64,000 bases of DNA from Gallintestinimicrobium propionicum (lineage in GTDB: Bacteria > Bacillota > Clostridia > Lachnospirales > Lachnospiraceae): contig NZ_JAOQJY010000022.1 of NCBI RefSeq assembly GCF_025567525.1, positions 1-64,000 on the forward strand, given 5' to 3'. The notes under the pieces are model-generated. The model had not been told where the DNA came from and did not search any database. It saw nothing but the letters and a program-made list of their open reading frames with translations. The position numbers were made by a program, and so were the translations under genes. Below are positions 1 to 6,686 of the stretch, in pieces; the stretch's first letter is position 1; every line of letters starts with the position of its first letter.

Positions 1-75
1 ACAATGAAGCAGTAAGAAGTATCCGCAAGGACTTCAATTTCTCGATGTGTTTGAGTATATTTAAACACATTTTGA

Positions 76-309
76 GTGGCAGATGCTGATATGTGCACCG
101 TGTTTGAAGAGACGAGGCGTGAGGGGATAGCAGAAGGAGAAGCAAAAGGAATTATTGAGACTGGATATGAATTTGGGATTTCAGAAGAAGAGATTCTTGC
201 AAGATTACAGAAAAAGCTGAACATTTCTCTGGCAGAAGCGCAGGAGTATGTAAAAAAGTTCGGCAGAAAAAGTAAATCAGAAGATTCCGATGCAGAAGAA
301 AATGGTTAA
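76..309 (+). pseudogene. C-terminal remnant of an Rpn/PD-(D/E)XK transposase-like protein
   Basis: About 77 codons open with GTG. The protein has the MCxxxEETRREGIAEGEAKG pattern and a charged tail ending in a Ser/Glu-rich stretch. That is how the C-terminus of Rpn-family recombination-promoting nucleases (PD-(D/E)XK transposase-like proteins) usually looks. The catalytic N-terminal nuclease domain is absent: the upstream 75 bases code only a short frame with stops. I read it as a decayed 3' fragment whose start lies before the window or has been lost. No good ribosome binding site precedes the GTG. It could still be a short expressed protein, but nothing in the sequence supports a function. 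Confidence 0.5.
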
Positions 310-345
310 AATATAAAATTTTTCTGCATGTGAATAAGAGGAGAA

Positions 346-999
346 ATGAACAAAATTAACTATCAAAAAGAACTGGAACACCTGATCGATAAGCTTCCGG
401 ATCATCACCGGCGGCTGTTTTTGCACAGCTGCTGTGCGCCGTGCTCCAGCTACTGTCTGGAATATTTGCGGCAGTATTTCGACGTGACGGTATTTTATTA
501 CAATCCAAACATCAGCTTTTTGGAGGAATACCGGCATCGGGTGGAGGAATTAAAACGTCTGGTGAGCACGCTGAATGAAGAGGCGAAAGGGTCTGAAATG
601 CTGAACCAGATCGCACTTTTGGAGGGCGCTTACGAGCCGGAAAAATTTTTCGAGGCGACGAAAGGGCTGGAGGACTGTCCGGAGGGCGGAGAGCGCTGCT
701 TTATCTGCTACGAGCTGCGGCTGCGGGAAGCGGCGAGGTTGGCGGCAGAGGGCGGTTATGATTTTTTTACAACAACGCTGACGATCAGTCCGCTGAAAAA
801 TGCGCAGAAACTCAACGAAATCGGCAGCCGACTGGCGGAGGAATATCATGTGGCGTGCCTGCCGTCGGATTTTAAGAAAAAGGGCGGCTATTTAAGGTCC
901 ATCGAGTTAAGCCGCCAGTACGACCTGTACCGTCAGGATTATTGCGGTTGCGTTTTTTCAAAGCGGGAACGCGATAAAAGGATTGTACAGGAAAGTTGA
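346..999 (+). CDS. queH: Epoxyqueuosine reductase QueH
   Basis: This is a 217-residue protein of the QueH (DUF208) family, which reduces epoxyqueuosine to queuosine in the last step of tRNA wobble-base modification, independently of the cobalamin enzyme QueG. The family's cysteine clusters are visible: HSCCAPC at residues 27-33, ERCFIC with Cys118 and Cys121, and YCGC near residue 202. They are expected to hold an Fe-S cluster and a second metal. TTTLTISPLKN is also typical. The ATG follows AGAGGAG at good spacing. Length and full-length motif conservation suggest an intact gene. It appears to be transcribed alone, converging with the next gene on the minus strand. Confidence 0.93.
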   Translation: MNKINYQKELEHLIDKLPDHHRRLFLHSCCAPCSSYCLEYLRQYFDVTVFYYNPNISFLEEYRHRVEELKRLVSTLNEEAKGSEMLNQIALLEGAYEPEKFFEATKGLEDCPEGGERCFICYELRLREAARLAAEGGYDFFTTTLTISPLKNAQKLNEIGSRLAEEYHVACLPSDFKKKGGYLRSIELSRQYDLYRQDYCGCVFSKRERDKRIVQES

Positions 1000-1077
1000 A
1001 ACAGATGATATACTAAAAAGCAAAGTACGAAACATGGGCATTCGAAACGCAAGACGATCAGAAACGGTCGATGAGTC

Positions 1078-2091
1078 CTAAAACAGGGCGCGGATGTCTG
1101 TCAGTGCGTTGTCGATGACATCGAACTGCCAGACGCTGTGTCCGGGAATCCTGTGCTCCGTCAGATAATAATGTCCGTCAAAGGAAGAGATATAATAAGG
1201 CGTTCCGCCTCCGGCAAAGTTGTCATAAATATCCTCCCAGCTGCCGGAAGAAAGATCGTTTAAATCCTGCACGCGCAGGATGGTCGCATAATCCTGATTG
1301 CCGGTAAGGTCGGTGGAAACGGTGATGTAAAACCAGTCCTGAATGTGCGTCAGCTGGATCATGCCGGAGATTTCGGCAGGAACCGGGAAACGTTCCAGGA
1401 TTTTCAGGTCTTTTTTGCGGGTGCGCAGAATCGACTGATTGCCGGAAACAAAGTACAGGTCGTCGCCGTCGATTGTAAAGGAGCGGACATAAATCTGATC
1501 CAGCTCTGGCACAGAGAGGATTTTTTCGAGGGCGACAGATGAGCTGTCCGGATCGGGACGGTAAAAGACGTACAATTGTCCGGTCATGGAGCTGAGTACA
1601 TAAAAACGTTTTTCCGTTTCATCATAGACGACGTAATGCGGGCGAGTGCCGATTTCGTTGAAAAGCTGGGTAAGGTAAAACTGTCCGTCCTGTTTTTCAA
1701 AGATGAGGACGCGGTTGTTTTCGGTGTCATCTGCAAGATAAACGGTGCCGTCCCCTGCGATGGTGTGCCCGCGGTTGATCTGATCGGTCATCACATACCA
1801 GTCGGTAAGTGGAGCATCCGGCGTTTTCGAGGTCAGAATCTGATTGTGATAGCAGTCCACCAGAAAATAATCGTCACCGATTTTGGTAATCTGCGTGGGG
1901 ACACTTAAGGATGGCTGTACATTTTTGACAGGTTCTGAGGAAACGGCTTCAACAGCTTCCGACCAGGAGAGCGCCTGAGTGGAAGCGTTTTTTATGGTTT
2001 TCAGGATCAGGGCTGCCGCTGCAAAAATCAGGACAGCTAGCAGGATCAAAAAGATTGTAAGTTTTAAATGGGATAAATTTCTTCGTTTCAT
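1078..2091 (-). CDS. Membrane-anchored beta-propeller protein of unknown function
   Basis: The 337-residue protein has a basic N-terminus, one hydrophobic anchor at about residues 11-31, and a large extracellular part. The latter contains repeated short beta-strand-like units (for example DDYFLVDCYHNQI, GTVYLADDTENNR, KRFYVLSSMTGQLYV, DDLYFVSGNQ) consistent with an NHL/WD-like propeller. I do not recognise a named family or catalytic residues. It is divergent from mscL with only about 38 bases between the starts, so both promoters must lie in that gap; a TATACT box sits only 7 bases upstream of this ATG, which would give an almost leaderless transcript. A role in surface sensing or binding is a guess. 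Confidence 0.7.
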   Translation of the reverse strand: MKRRNLSHLKLTIFLILLAVLIFAAAALILKTIKNASTQALSWSEAVEAVSSEPVKNVQPSLSVPTQITKIGDDYFLVDCYHNQILTSKTPDAPLTDWYVMTDQINRGHTIAGDGTVYLADDTENNRVLIFEKQDGQFYLTQLFNEIGTRPHYVVYDETEKRFYVLSSMTGQLYVFYRPDPDSSSVALEKILSVPELDQIYVRSFTIDGDDLYFVSGNQSILRTRKKDLKILERFPVPAEISGMIQLTHIQDWFYITVSTDLTGNQDYATILRVQDLNDLSSGSWEDIYDNFAGGGTPYYISSFDGHYYLTEHRIPGHSVWQFDVIDNALTDIRALF

Positions 2092-2129
2092 GTCCCAAAG
2101 TATAACATAACAAAAGAAAGGATACCACT

Positions 2130-2570
2130 ATGAAAAAACTGTTGCAGGAATTTAAGGAATTTGCGCTGAGAGGAAATGTCATGGATCTGGCAGTCGGCGT
2201 TATCATTGGTGCTGCGTTTCAGGCGATCATCAATTCGCTGGTAAACGATGTGATTTCACCGCTGATCGGTCTGTTTGCCAATACGGATCTGACGTATCTG
2301 TCTGTGATGGTCGGGGATGTGGAAATCCGCTATGGTGCATTTTTGACCGCAGTGATCAATTTCATCATAATGGCAGTGATTATTTTCCTGATGGTAAAAG
2401 GGATGAATGCGCTGGCTGGTCTTGGCAAAAAGAAGGAGCCGGAAAAACCTGCTGTGAAAATGTGCCCTTATTGCAGAAGCAAGGTTGCGGCAGAGGCAAC
2501 CCGCTGTCCGTACTGTACGTCTATGCTGGAAGTGAAAAAAGAAGATAAAAAAGAAGAAAAGAAACAATAG
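2130..2570 (+). CDS. mscL: Large-conductance mechanosensitive channel with C-terminal zinc ribbon
   Basis: The first ~100 residues are a standard MscL: FALRGNVMDLAVGVIIGAAF starts the pore helix TM1 (about 14-40), and TM2 is about 70-95. The channel opens under membrane tension to release solutes during hypo-osmotic shock. Unlike the common ~130-residue form, the cytoplasmic tail carries two CPYC pairs (Cys112/115 and Cys126/129), a zinc-ribbon-like module, followed by a Lys/Glu-rich end. The zinc ribbon occupies the position of the usual C-terminal helical bundle, so it could mediate assembly or partner binding (inference). The ATG follows an AAAGGA ribosome binding site. A strong palindrome directly after the stop probably terminates transcription. 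Confidence 0.95.
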   Translation: MKKLLQEFKEFALRGNVMDLAVGVIIGAAFQAIINSLVNDVISPLIGLFANTDLTYLSVMVGDVEIRYGAFLTAVINFIIMAVIIFLMVKGMNALAGLGKKKEPEKPAVKMCPYCRSKVAAEATRCPYCTSMLEVKKEDKKEEKKQ

Positions 2571-2597
2571 AATGCACGCTCTGCGTGCATTCTATCG
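2570..2597. repeat. Palindromic GAATGC repeat, likely bidirectional terminator
   Basis: The sequence TAGAATGCACGC-TCT-GCGTGCATTCTA is a near-perfect palindrome lying exactly between the convergent mscL and deacetylase-like genes. Related palindromes occur at 5420-5500. The position suggests a bidirectional terminator, while the recurrence suggests a dispersed REP-like family. Confidence 0.7.
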
Positions 2598-2598
2598 T

Positions 2599-3438
2599 TT
2601 ACGGTTCCGTCTTCGGAATCTGCACGCCGTCTGCATCCATATAATAGGAGTGCTTCCAGATCAGCTCGGAGATGGGAACTGGCTGATAGCCCTGATCCTC
2701 CAGATTGTCGATCAGGTCGGGAAGCGCCTGTGCGGTATAAACAGTTCCGGCATGGAACAGGAGGATAGAGCCGTTTTGGAGTTGGCGACTGTTTAAAATC
2801 CGATGGAGGATGTCCTGTGCCCCGTAGTCTTTCCAGTCCATGGAATTGATGTTCCACTGCACCGGATAACCGCCGGATTCTTGGATGAGCCGGATAGCAG
2901 AGTTGTCATAGTTTCCATCTTCAAAACGAAACAACGTCGTTTCAGAATCGGTAAGGCGATCAATTCGCTGTGTGAGATTTTCCAGTGTGAGCGTCTGTTC
3001 CCGGATGGAAAGGGATGCCTGCGTTGTCCACAGACCGCCGATATCATGTCCGGCGTTGTGAATCGTACAGAGCAGCTCCGGATAGCTTTTTGCCCAGGCG
3101 TCGGAAACGAAAAAGGTGGCGTGCACATTTTTTTCTTTCAGAATTTCCAAAAGCTGCTGCATGTCTTGTGCACTGTAGGTACAGTTGAAGGTCAGCGCGA
3201 CTTTTTTCTGGTCGGTTTCGACACGGCAAATAGGCATAAACGTGCCGTTTACAGAGGCGGACGCCAGTGTTGTTACAGACGGAGGGGCGAGAAAAATGCA
3301 CGCGCGGGCAAAGGCGAGGACGCCGAGCAAAAACAGGGCGGTCTGGAATGCAGACGAGCGGGAGAGGCTGTGCAGGGAGGGAAAAACGGCATAGTGGCGC
3401 AGTTTATTTTGAATCAGATGAACGAAATCTCGGATCAT
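2599..3438 (-). CDS. NodB-like polysaccharide deacetylase homologue, active site degenerate
   Basis: The 279-residue protein has an N-terminal membrane anchor (about residues 33-52) and an extracellular NodB/CE4-like domain (VALTF..., VHATFFVSDAWAKSYPEL, GHDIGG, WNINSMDWKDYG, GSILLFHAG). These enzymes normally deacetylate peptidoglycan or other N-acetylated glycans. Here the catalytic signatures are altered: the usual TFDD is TFNC, the metal-binding HxxxH after GHDIG is replaced (GLWTT), and the RPPYG motif reads RFEDGNYD. The late LLFH histidine is kept. It is therefore probably a non-catalytic binding or sporulation-related paralogue, although a shifted metal site cannot be excluded. Monocistronic on the minus strand. 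Confidence 0.8.
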   Translation of the reverse strand: MIRDFVHLIQNKLRHYAVFPSLHSLSRSSAFQTALFLLGVLAFARACIFLAPPSVTTLASASVNGTFMPICRVETDQKKVALTFNCTYSAQDMQQLLEILKEKNVHATFFVSDAWAKSYPELLCTIHNAGHDIGGLWTTQASLSIREQTLTLENLTQRIDRLTDSETTLFRFEDGNYDNSAIRLIQESGGYPVQWNINSMDWKDYGAQDILHRILNSRQLQNGSILLFHAGTVYTAQALPDLIDNLEDQGYQPVPISELIWKHSYYMDADGVQIPKTEP

Positions 3439-3599
3439 GAAGGCTCCTGCCGAATTTTTGTTACAACTTATGAATGCAGGAAACGGAAAATTCTATTTCA
3501 CAAAAATTTCATAACCTTTTCGTGCGCTTTCTGGTACACTATAAGGAAAGACTGCAGGCGTTTGTCTGCAGAACAGAAGAGAAATGAAAGGAGACTGTT

Positions 3600-5228
3600 A
3601 TGTTTTCCTGTATTTTATTTGACCTGGACGGAACGATCAGCGATCCGAAACAGGGAATTTGCGGTTGTGTGCAGTATGCGCTCAGAAGCTTTGGGATTGA
3701 AGAACCGGAGCTGGATCGGCTGGAGCCGTTTATCGGACCGCCGCTTGCAGAGAGCTTTATGAAATATTATAACTTTACGGCGGAGCAGGCGCAGGAGGCA
3801 GTTGAGAAGTACCGGGAGCGGTTTTCTGTAACCGGCAAATACGAAAATGTGCTGTATCCCGGAATGGGAGCGCTTTTGCATGATCTGAAGGCATCCGGGG
3901 CGACGCTGGCGATTGCATCGAGCAAACCGACCGTTTATGTGGAGGATATTCTGGTGCATTTCGGAATCCGGGAATATTTCGACATCGTGGTCGGAAGCGA
4001 GCTGGACGGAAGAAGAGTGCACAAAGAAGAAGTGGTTGCAGAGGTGCTGTCCCAGCTTGCAGCGCGGGGCGAAAGCGATCCGGATAAGATGGTGATGATC
4101 GGCGACCGCAGCTTCGATGTGGAGGGTGCGAAAGCGATCGGTGCACACTGCATCGCGGTGTCATATGGGTATGCACAGCCGGGAGAGCTGGAAAATGCCG
4201 GTGCGGAGATCATTGTCCGGGATGTGGAAGGACTGCGAAGCGTACTGCTGGGCGGCACACAGGCAGGAAGCAGCACGCAGGCAGGAAGTGGCACGCAGGC
4301 AGGAAACAGCGCGCAGGCAGGAAGCAGCGCGCAGGCAGGAAGCAGCGCGCAGGCAGGAACCAGCACGGCGACTGGCTCGAATACCCTTTCAGAGCGCTAC
4401 CGCGGCAGCGCTGCCAAAACGAAGACCAAATCCGGGCAGTTCTGGAGTGCAGTTGGAACCAGCGCACTGGCGATGTTTGCCTATTATGTAATCAGTCTCC
4501 TAATCAGCAGCGCAATTTTGACGGCGGTATCGGTAGTGTATGCCATCGGGCTGCAGGAGCTGGAGGGCTCTTCCTACAATTTCTGGCTGAATGTGGCTAG
4601 CGCACTCTCGACGTTCGGTGCATTTATAATCTGTTACGGAATCTGGCACAAAAAGATCCGGTTCCATTCAACAAAAGAAATCGATAAACTGTCCATCGTT
4701 CCGATGGTGATTTTGGCGGCGGCAATTGCAATCGGCATGAACGGAGTTCTGACATTGACAGAATTGTATCGGTTCTCTCCGACCTTTCAGAGGGTTTCGG
4801 AGATGCAGTTCGATACGCCGGTGTGGCTGGGAATCATTTCCTACGGCATTCTTGCGCCGCTGGGCGAAGAGATCGTTTTCCGCGGCGTGGTCTATGGACA
4901 GCTGCGCAAGGTGTTGAAAGTGCCGTATGCGGTGGTGCTTTCCGGACTGGCGTTCGGTCTGTTCCATGGAAATCTTGTTCAGGCGGTCTATGCGACCGTA
5001 ATCGGCTGCCTGCTGGCGCTGGTGTATGAATGGTATGGAACGATTGCAGCGCCGATGCTGTTCCACAGCGTTGCGAACCTGTTTGTGTATGTGATGTTAG
5101 AGCTGTTGCCCTTTGGCGGCGTATTTTTAAGCGTTCCGTCCTGTGTGCTGTTTTTGGTGCTGTCAGCAGGAAGCCTGTTTTTATTGTGGATGCTGCAGGG
5201 AAAGACGGCATTGCGGCAAAAAGGATGA
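3600..5228 (+). CDS. HAD-superfamily phosphatase fused to a CPBP intramembrane protease
   Basis: Residues 1-218 form a PGP/GPH-type HAD hydrolase: FDLDGT at 7-12 (nucleophile and acid Asp), ASSKPT, and GDRSFDVEGAKAIG. Residues 219-255 are a low-complexity linker encoded by six 18-bp repeats (TQAGSS-like). Residues ~285-540 form a multi-pass CPBP/Abi (CAAX protease-like) domain with the EEIVFRG motif near residue 422 and FHGN near 456, the expected metal and catalytic residues. The two activities, phosphatase and intramembrane protease, are normally separate proteins. The ATG follows GAAAGGAG. It is a single uninterrupted frame; no restart signal is evident at the junction. Substrates are unknown. 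Confidence 0.88.
   Translation: MFSCILFDLDGTISDPKQGICGCVQYALRSFGIEEPELDRLEPFIGPPLAESFMKYYNFTAEQAQEAVEKYRERFSVTGKYENVLYPGMGALLHDLKASGATLAIASSKPTVYVEDILVHFGIREYFDIVVGSELDGRRVHKEEVVAEVLSQLAARGESDPDKMVMIGDRSFDVEGAKAIGAHCIAVSYGYAQPGELENAGAEIIVRDVEGLRSVLLGGTQAGSSTQAGSGTQAGNSAQAGSSAQAGSSAQAGTSTATGSNTLSERYRGSAAKTKTKSGQFWSAVGTSALAMFAYYVISLLISSAILTAVSVVYAIGLQELEGSSYNFWLNVASALSTFGAFIICYGIWHKKIRFHSTKEIDKLSIVPMVILAAAIAIGMNGVLTLTELYRFSPTFQRVSEMQFDTPVWLGIISYGILAPLGEEIVFRGVVYGQLRKVLKVPYAVVLSGLAFGLFHGNLVQAVYATVIGCLLALVYEWYGTIAAPMLFHSVANLFVYVMLELLPFGGVFLSVPSCVLFLVLSAGSLFLLWMLQGKTALRQKG
4257..4364 (+). repeat. Six in-frame 18-bp tandem repeats (TQAGSS linker)
   Basis: Six near-identical 18-base units of the type RCGCAGGCAGGAAGCAGC encode TQAGSS/TQAGSG/TQAGNS/AQAGSS/AQAGSS/AQAGTS between the two domains of the fusion protein. 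Because the unit is a multiple of three, copy number change would alter linker length without breaking the frame. Confidence 0.95.
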
Positions 5229-5307
5229 GCAGAGAAGAAGTTAAGATTAGCTGGTGACAGCGCCTGCATTGCGACGAGAAGAAGATCCTTTGTGTGATGT
5301 GCTGACC

Positions 5308-5351
5308 AAAAAGAGCGAGGAAGCTGTACGATACAGCTTTCTCGCTCTTTT
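5308..5351 (+). terminator. Rho-independent terminator after the HAD-CPBP gene
   Basis: AAAGAGCGAGGAAGCTGT pairs with ACAGCTTTCTCGCTCTTT across a short ACGAT-like loop, giving a long hairpin ending in T residues, 80 bases after the stop codon. Confidence 0.85.
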
Positions 5352-5374
5352 ATGACAATGGAAGGTTCACGGAG

Positions 5375-5502
5375 CGTGCATTCTATAACAGGACAACGCG
5401 CAGCCGCTTATCCTTATTCATGACAATAGAATGCTCGCAGAGCGTACATTCTATTGTTCATGACAATAGAATGCTCGCAAAGCGTGCATTCTATTGTTTA
5501 CA
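5375..5502. repeat. Cluster of GAATGC palindromes between convergent genes
   Basis: Two tandem copies of a ~35-bp palindrome (ACAATAGAATGCTCGC then GCGTGCATTCTATTGT arms) lie at about 5421-5456 and 5461-5496, and a half copy (GGAGCGTGCATTCTATAACA) at about 5375. They match the palindrome after mscL. The last copy overlaps the asnA stop codon and probably terminates it from the minus strand. Confidence 0.75.
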
Positions 5503-6508
5503 GCAGCTGGATTCCGTGGGCTTCCGCTTCTTTGCGGATTTCCTCTGGCCAGATGGAGCACTGTACTTCTCCGATGTGCGCCTTGCGCAGGAAGAACATA
5601 CAGATACGGGACTGACCGATACCGCCGCCGATGGTGTAAGGCAGCTCTTCGTTGAGGATTGCTTTCTGGAACGGAAGTTCTGCGCGCTCGGGACAGCCGG
5701 CTTTTTCCAGCTGGGACAGCAGAGCCTCTTTGTCCACGCGGATACCCATAGAGGACAGCTCCAGGGCGATGTCCAGAACAGGATAGTAAACGAGGATGTC
5801 GGCGTTTAATGCCCAGTCATCGTAGTCGGGTGCACGGCCGTCGTGGGGCTCGCCGTTTTCGAGCTTATCGCCGATCTGCATGATGCAGACAGCGCCCTTT
5901 GCTTTGGTGATGAAATATTCACGCTCCTTGGGCGTGTTGTCCGGGAACATGTCTGCAAGCTCCTGGGTGGTGATGAAGAAAATCTCACGGGGCAGAATCT
6001 CTTCGATGTAATCATACTGGATCGCCATGTACATTTCCGTTTTGCGCAGCGCCTTGTAAACGTCGCGGACGGTTGCTTTTAAGGTTTCCAGGTTGCGGTC
6101 CTTTTTGTCGATGACCTTTTCCCAGTCCCACTGATCGACGAAAATGGAATGGATGTTGTCAGTCGTTTCGTCGCGGCGGATGGCGTTCATATCCGTGTAA
6201 AGACCTTCGCCGAGAGAAAATCCGTATTCCTTGAGCGCGTAGCGTTTCCATTTTGCAAGGGACTGTACAACCTCTGCGCGGTAATCGTTCTGCTCGAGAA
6301 TGCCGAAGGAAACCGGGCGCTCATAACCGTTTAAGTTATCGTTCATGCCGGAAGCGGGATCGACGAATAACGGAGCAGAGACACGCAGAAGGTTTAAATG
6401 ACGGACCAGAAGACTCTGGAAAAAGTCCTTCACCGTCTTAATACCGATCTGGGTATCGTGCAGGTTCAGGGCGGAGGAATAATTCTCCGGGATGATTAAG
6501 TGTTCCAT
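5498..6508 (-). CDS. asnA: Aspartate-ammonia ligase (asparagine synthetase A)
   Basis: AsnA makes asparagine from aspartate, ammonia and ATP in the cytoplasm. The 336-residue protein matches the family throughout: an N-terminal strand MEHLIIPENY, VSAPLFVDPASGMND, RPVSFGI, the class-II synthetase-like segment VDQWDWEK, RAPDYDDWALNADI and the C-terminal GGGIGQSR ATP-binding motif. I start it at the internal ATG at 6508 because AAAAGAGG precedes it; the longer frame upstream is hydrophobic noise and the resulting length fits the family. A strong promoter is present upstream, but no T-box or other riboswitch is seen in the ~145-base leader. Confidence 0.96.
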   Translation of the reverse strand: MEHLIIPENYSSALNLHDTQIGIKTVKDFFQSLLVRHLNLLRVSAPLFVDPASGMNDNLNGYERPVSFGILEQNDYRAEVVQSLAKWKRYALKEYGFSLGEGLYTDMNAIRRDETTDNIHSIFVDQWDWEKVIDKKDRNLETLKATVRDVYKALRKTEMYMAIQYDYIEEILPREIFFITTQELADMFPDNTPKEREYFITKAKGAVCIMQIGDKLENGEPHDGRAPDYDDWALNADILVYYPVLDIALELSSMGIRVDKEALLSQLEKAGCPERAELPFQKAILNEELPYTIGGGIGQSRICMFFLRKAHIGEVQCSIWPEEIRKEAEAHGIQLL

Positions 6509-6657
6509 ATTACCTCTTTTCTGCCGCAGGGCGGCATATTTCAATAATCTTAGGAATCTGTAAAAAAGTGTAACGGACGTTGGCTTCTGACAGAAGCTCA
6601 GGGAATCAGGACTCAAACGTCTTATGGTGCAGGTACGAAACGCTGCACCAGTTAAAA

Positions 6658-6686
6658 ATTATAGCATAAAATCAGCCGGGTGTCAG
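6658..6686 (-). promoter_or_regulatory. Sigma-A promoter of asnA
   Basis: On the minus strand CTGACA, a 17-base spacer, then TATAAT. It overlaps the last codon of the upstream yfhO-like gene. The leader that follows contains a GGTGCAG/CTGCACC hairpin (about 6625-6652). Confidence 0.75.

Noticed and set aside
4257..4364. CRISPR-like array (18-bp repeats), also considered for AGAGC16 and the 50-bp units at 18104-18222
   Set aside because: The repeats are contiguous or too few, with no spacers of regular length and no cas genes.
3615..4467. Several long open frames on both strands across the HAD part and the 18-bp repeats
   Set aside because: They arise because the gene is GC-rich and the repeats are open in all frames; they have no family features and no ribosome binding sites.
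5420..5809. Plus-strand frame over the palindromes and the 3' end of asnA
   Set aside because: Its start lies within the palindromic repeats and the rest is antisense to a clear asnA gene.
6509..6660. T-box leader before asnA
   Set aside because: No AGGGTGGNACCGCG core or specifier loop is visible; only small hairpins are seen.
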